A program made the position numbers and the translations under genes. A stretch of 6,086 nucleotides of DNA from an uncultured Clostridia bacterium. GTDB taxonomy: Bacteria; Bacillota; Clostridia; Christensenellales; Aristaeellaceae. Below, one piece after another: positions 5,965-6,086 of the stretch. The stretch's first letter is position 1, and every line of letters starts with the position of its first letter. The DNA lies in assembly GCA_934643535.1 (NCBI GenBank), contig CAKUCE010000186.1, positions 1-6,086 of the forward strand, given 5' to 3'. The notes under the pieces were generated by a model, which did no database searches, was not told the DNA's origin, and worked only from the letters and a program-made list of their open reading frames with translations.

Positions 5965-6086
5965 GCCGTGTGCATGATGATGGTTGAGTCCTGTGCGATT
6001 TCAATACGTGAACCCTGTCAGGTCCGGAAGGAAGCAGCAGTAAGCGTGGTTTGAGATGTGCTGCGGGGTCGCTCAGCTTGAGTGTA
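5965..6086 (+). ncRNA. ffs: Bacterial signal recognition particle RNA (4.5S-like, short type)
   Basis: The conserved apical domain is unmistakable: GTCAGGTCC, the GGAA tetraloop (6026-6029), then GGAAGCAGC, the site bound by the Ffh M domain. The flanks pair as a long hairpin: GGTTGAG (5984-5990) with CTCAGCT near 6074-6080, and TGCA (5971-5974) with TGTA at the right edge. The RNA joins Ffh to form SRP, which brings membrane and secreted proteins, including long signal-peptide proteins, to the translocon. I see no Alu-type 5' domain, so this is the short form of about 110-130 nt. The 5' end is set from the promoter. The 3' end and terminator are at or just beyond the edge. Confidence 0.93.

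Overview
The window looks like a chromosomal piece from a Gram-positive bacterium of the Firmicutes, most likely a gut-type Clostridia. The evidence is a sortase-anchored (LPETG) surface protein with a SpaA/Cna-B type domain, a ROK-family repressor with an N-terminal helix-turn-helix, and an SRP RNA of the short bacterial type. Base composition is moderately GC-rich. I cannot assign a genus.

Layout, left to right. Positions 1-4120 (minus strand) are one uninterrupted reading frame of at least 1373 codons. It encodes a very large secreted wall-anchored protein whose last few residues lie beyond the left edge. In order from its N-terminus it has a signal peptide, nine Cys/His-rich repeats separated partly by acidic linkers, a long beta-rich adhesin-like middle with DUF11-like segments, one SpaA/Cna-B domain with a visible isopeptide triad, and an LPETG sorting signal. 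Positions 4121-4563 are non-coding. They carry a probable promoter for the surface gene, a leader of about 210 nt containing a terminator-like hairpin, and the intrinsic terminator of the upstream gene. Positions 4564-5811 (minus) encode a ROK-family transcriptional regulator with its own promoter and a good ribosome binding site. Positions from about 5965 to the right edge (plus) are the SRP RNA gene (ffs), divergent from the ROK gene and with its own promoter.

Working together: the ROK regulator and the surface protein are transcribed in the same direction, but a strong terminator and a separate promoter lie between them, so they are probably not one operon. The ROK protein could still control the adhesin in response to a sugar; this is inference from proximity only. 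The SRP RNA is a housekeeping gene.

The least ordinary element is the N-terminal array in the surface protein. Seven units share the spacing C-x7-H-x-H-x3-C-[YF], and the two outermost units are shorter variants. It looks like a string of metal-binding or disulfide-forming knuckles displayed outside the cell.
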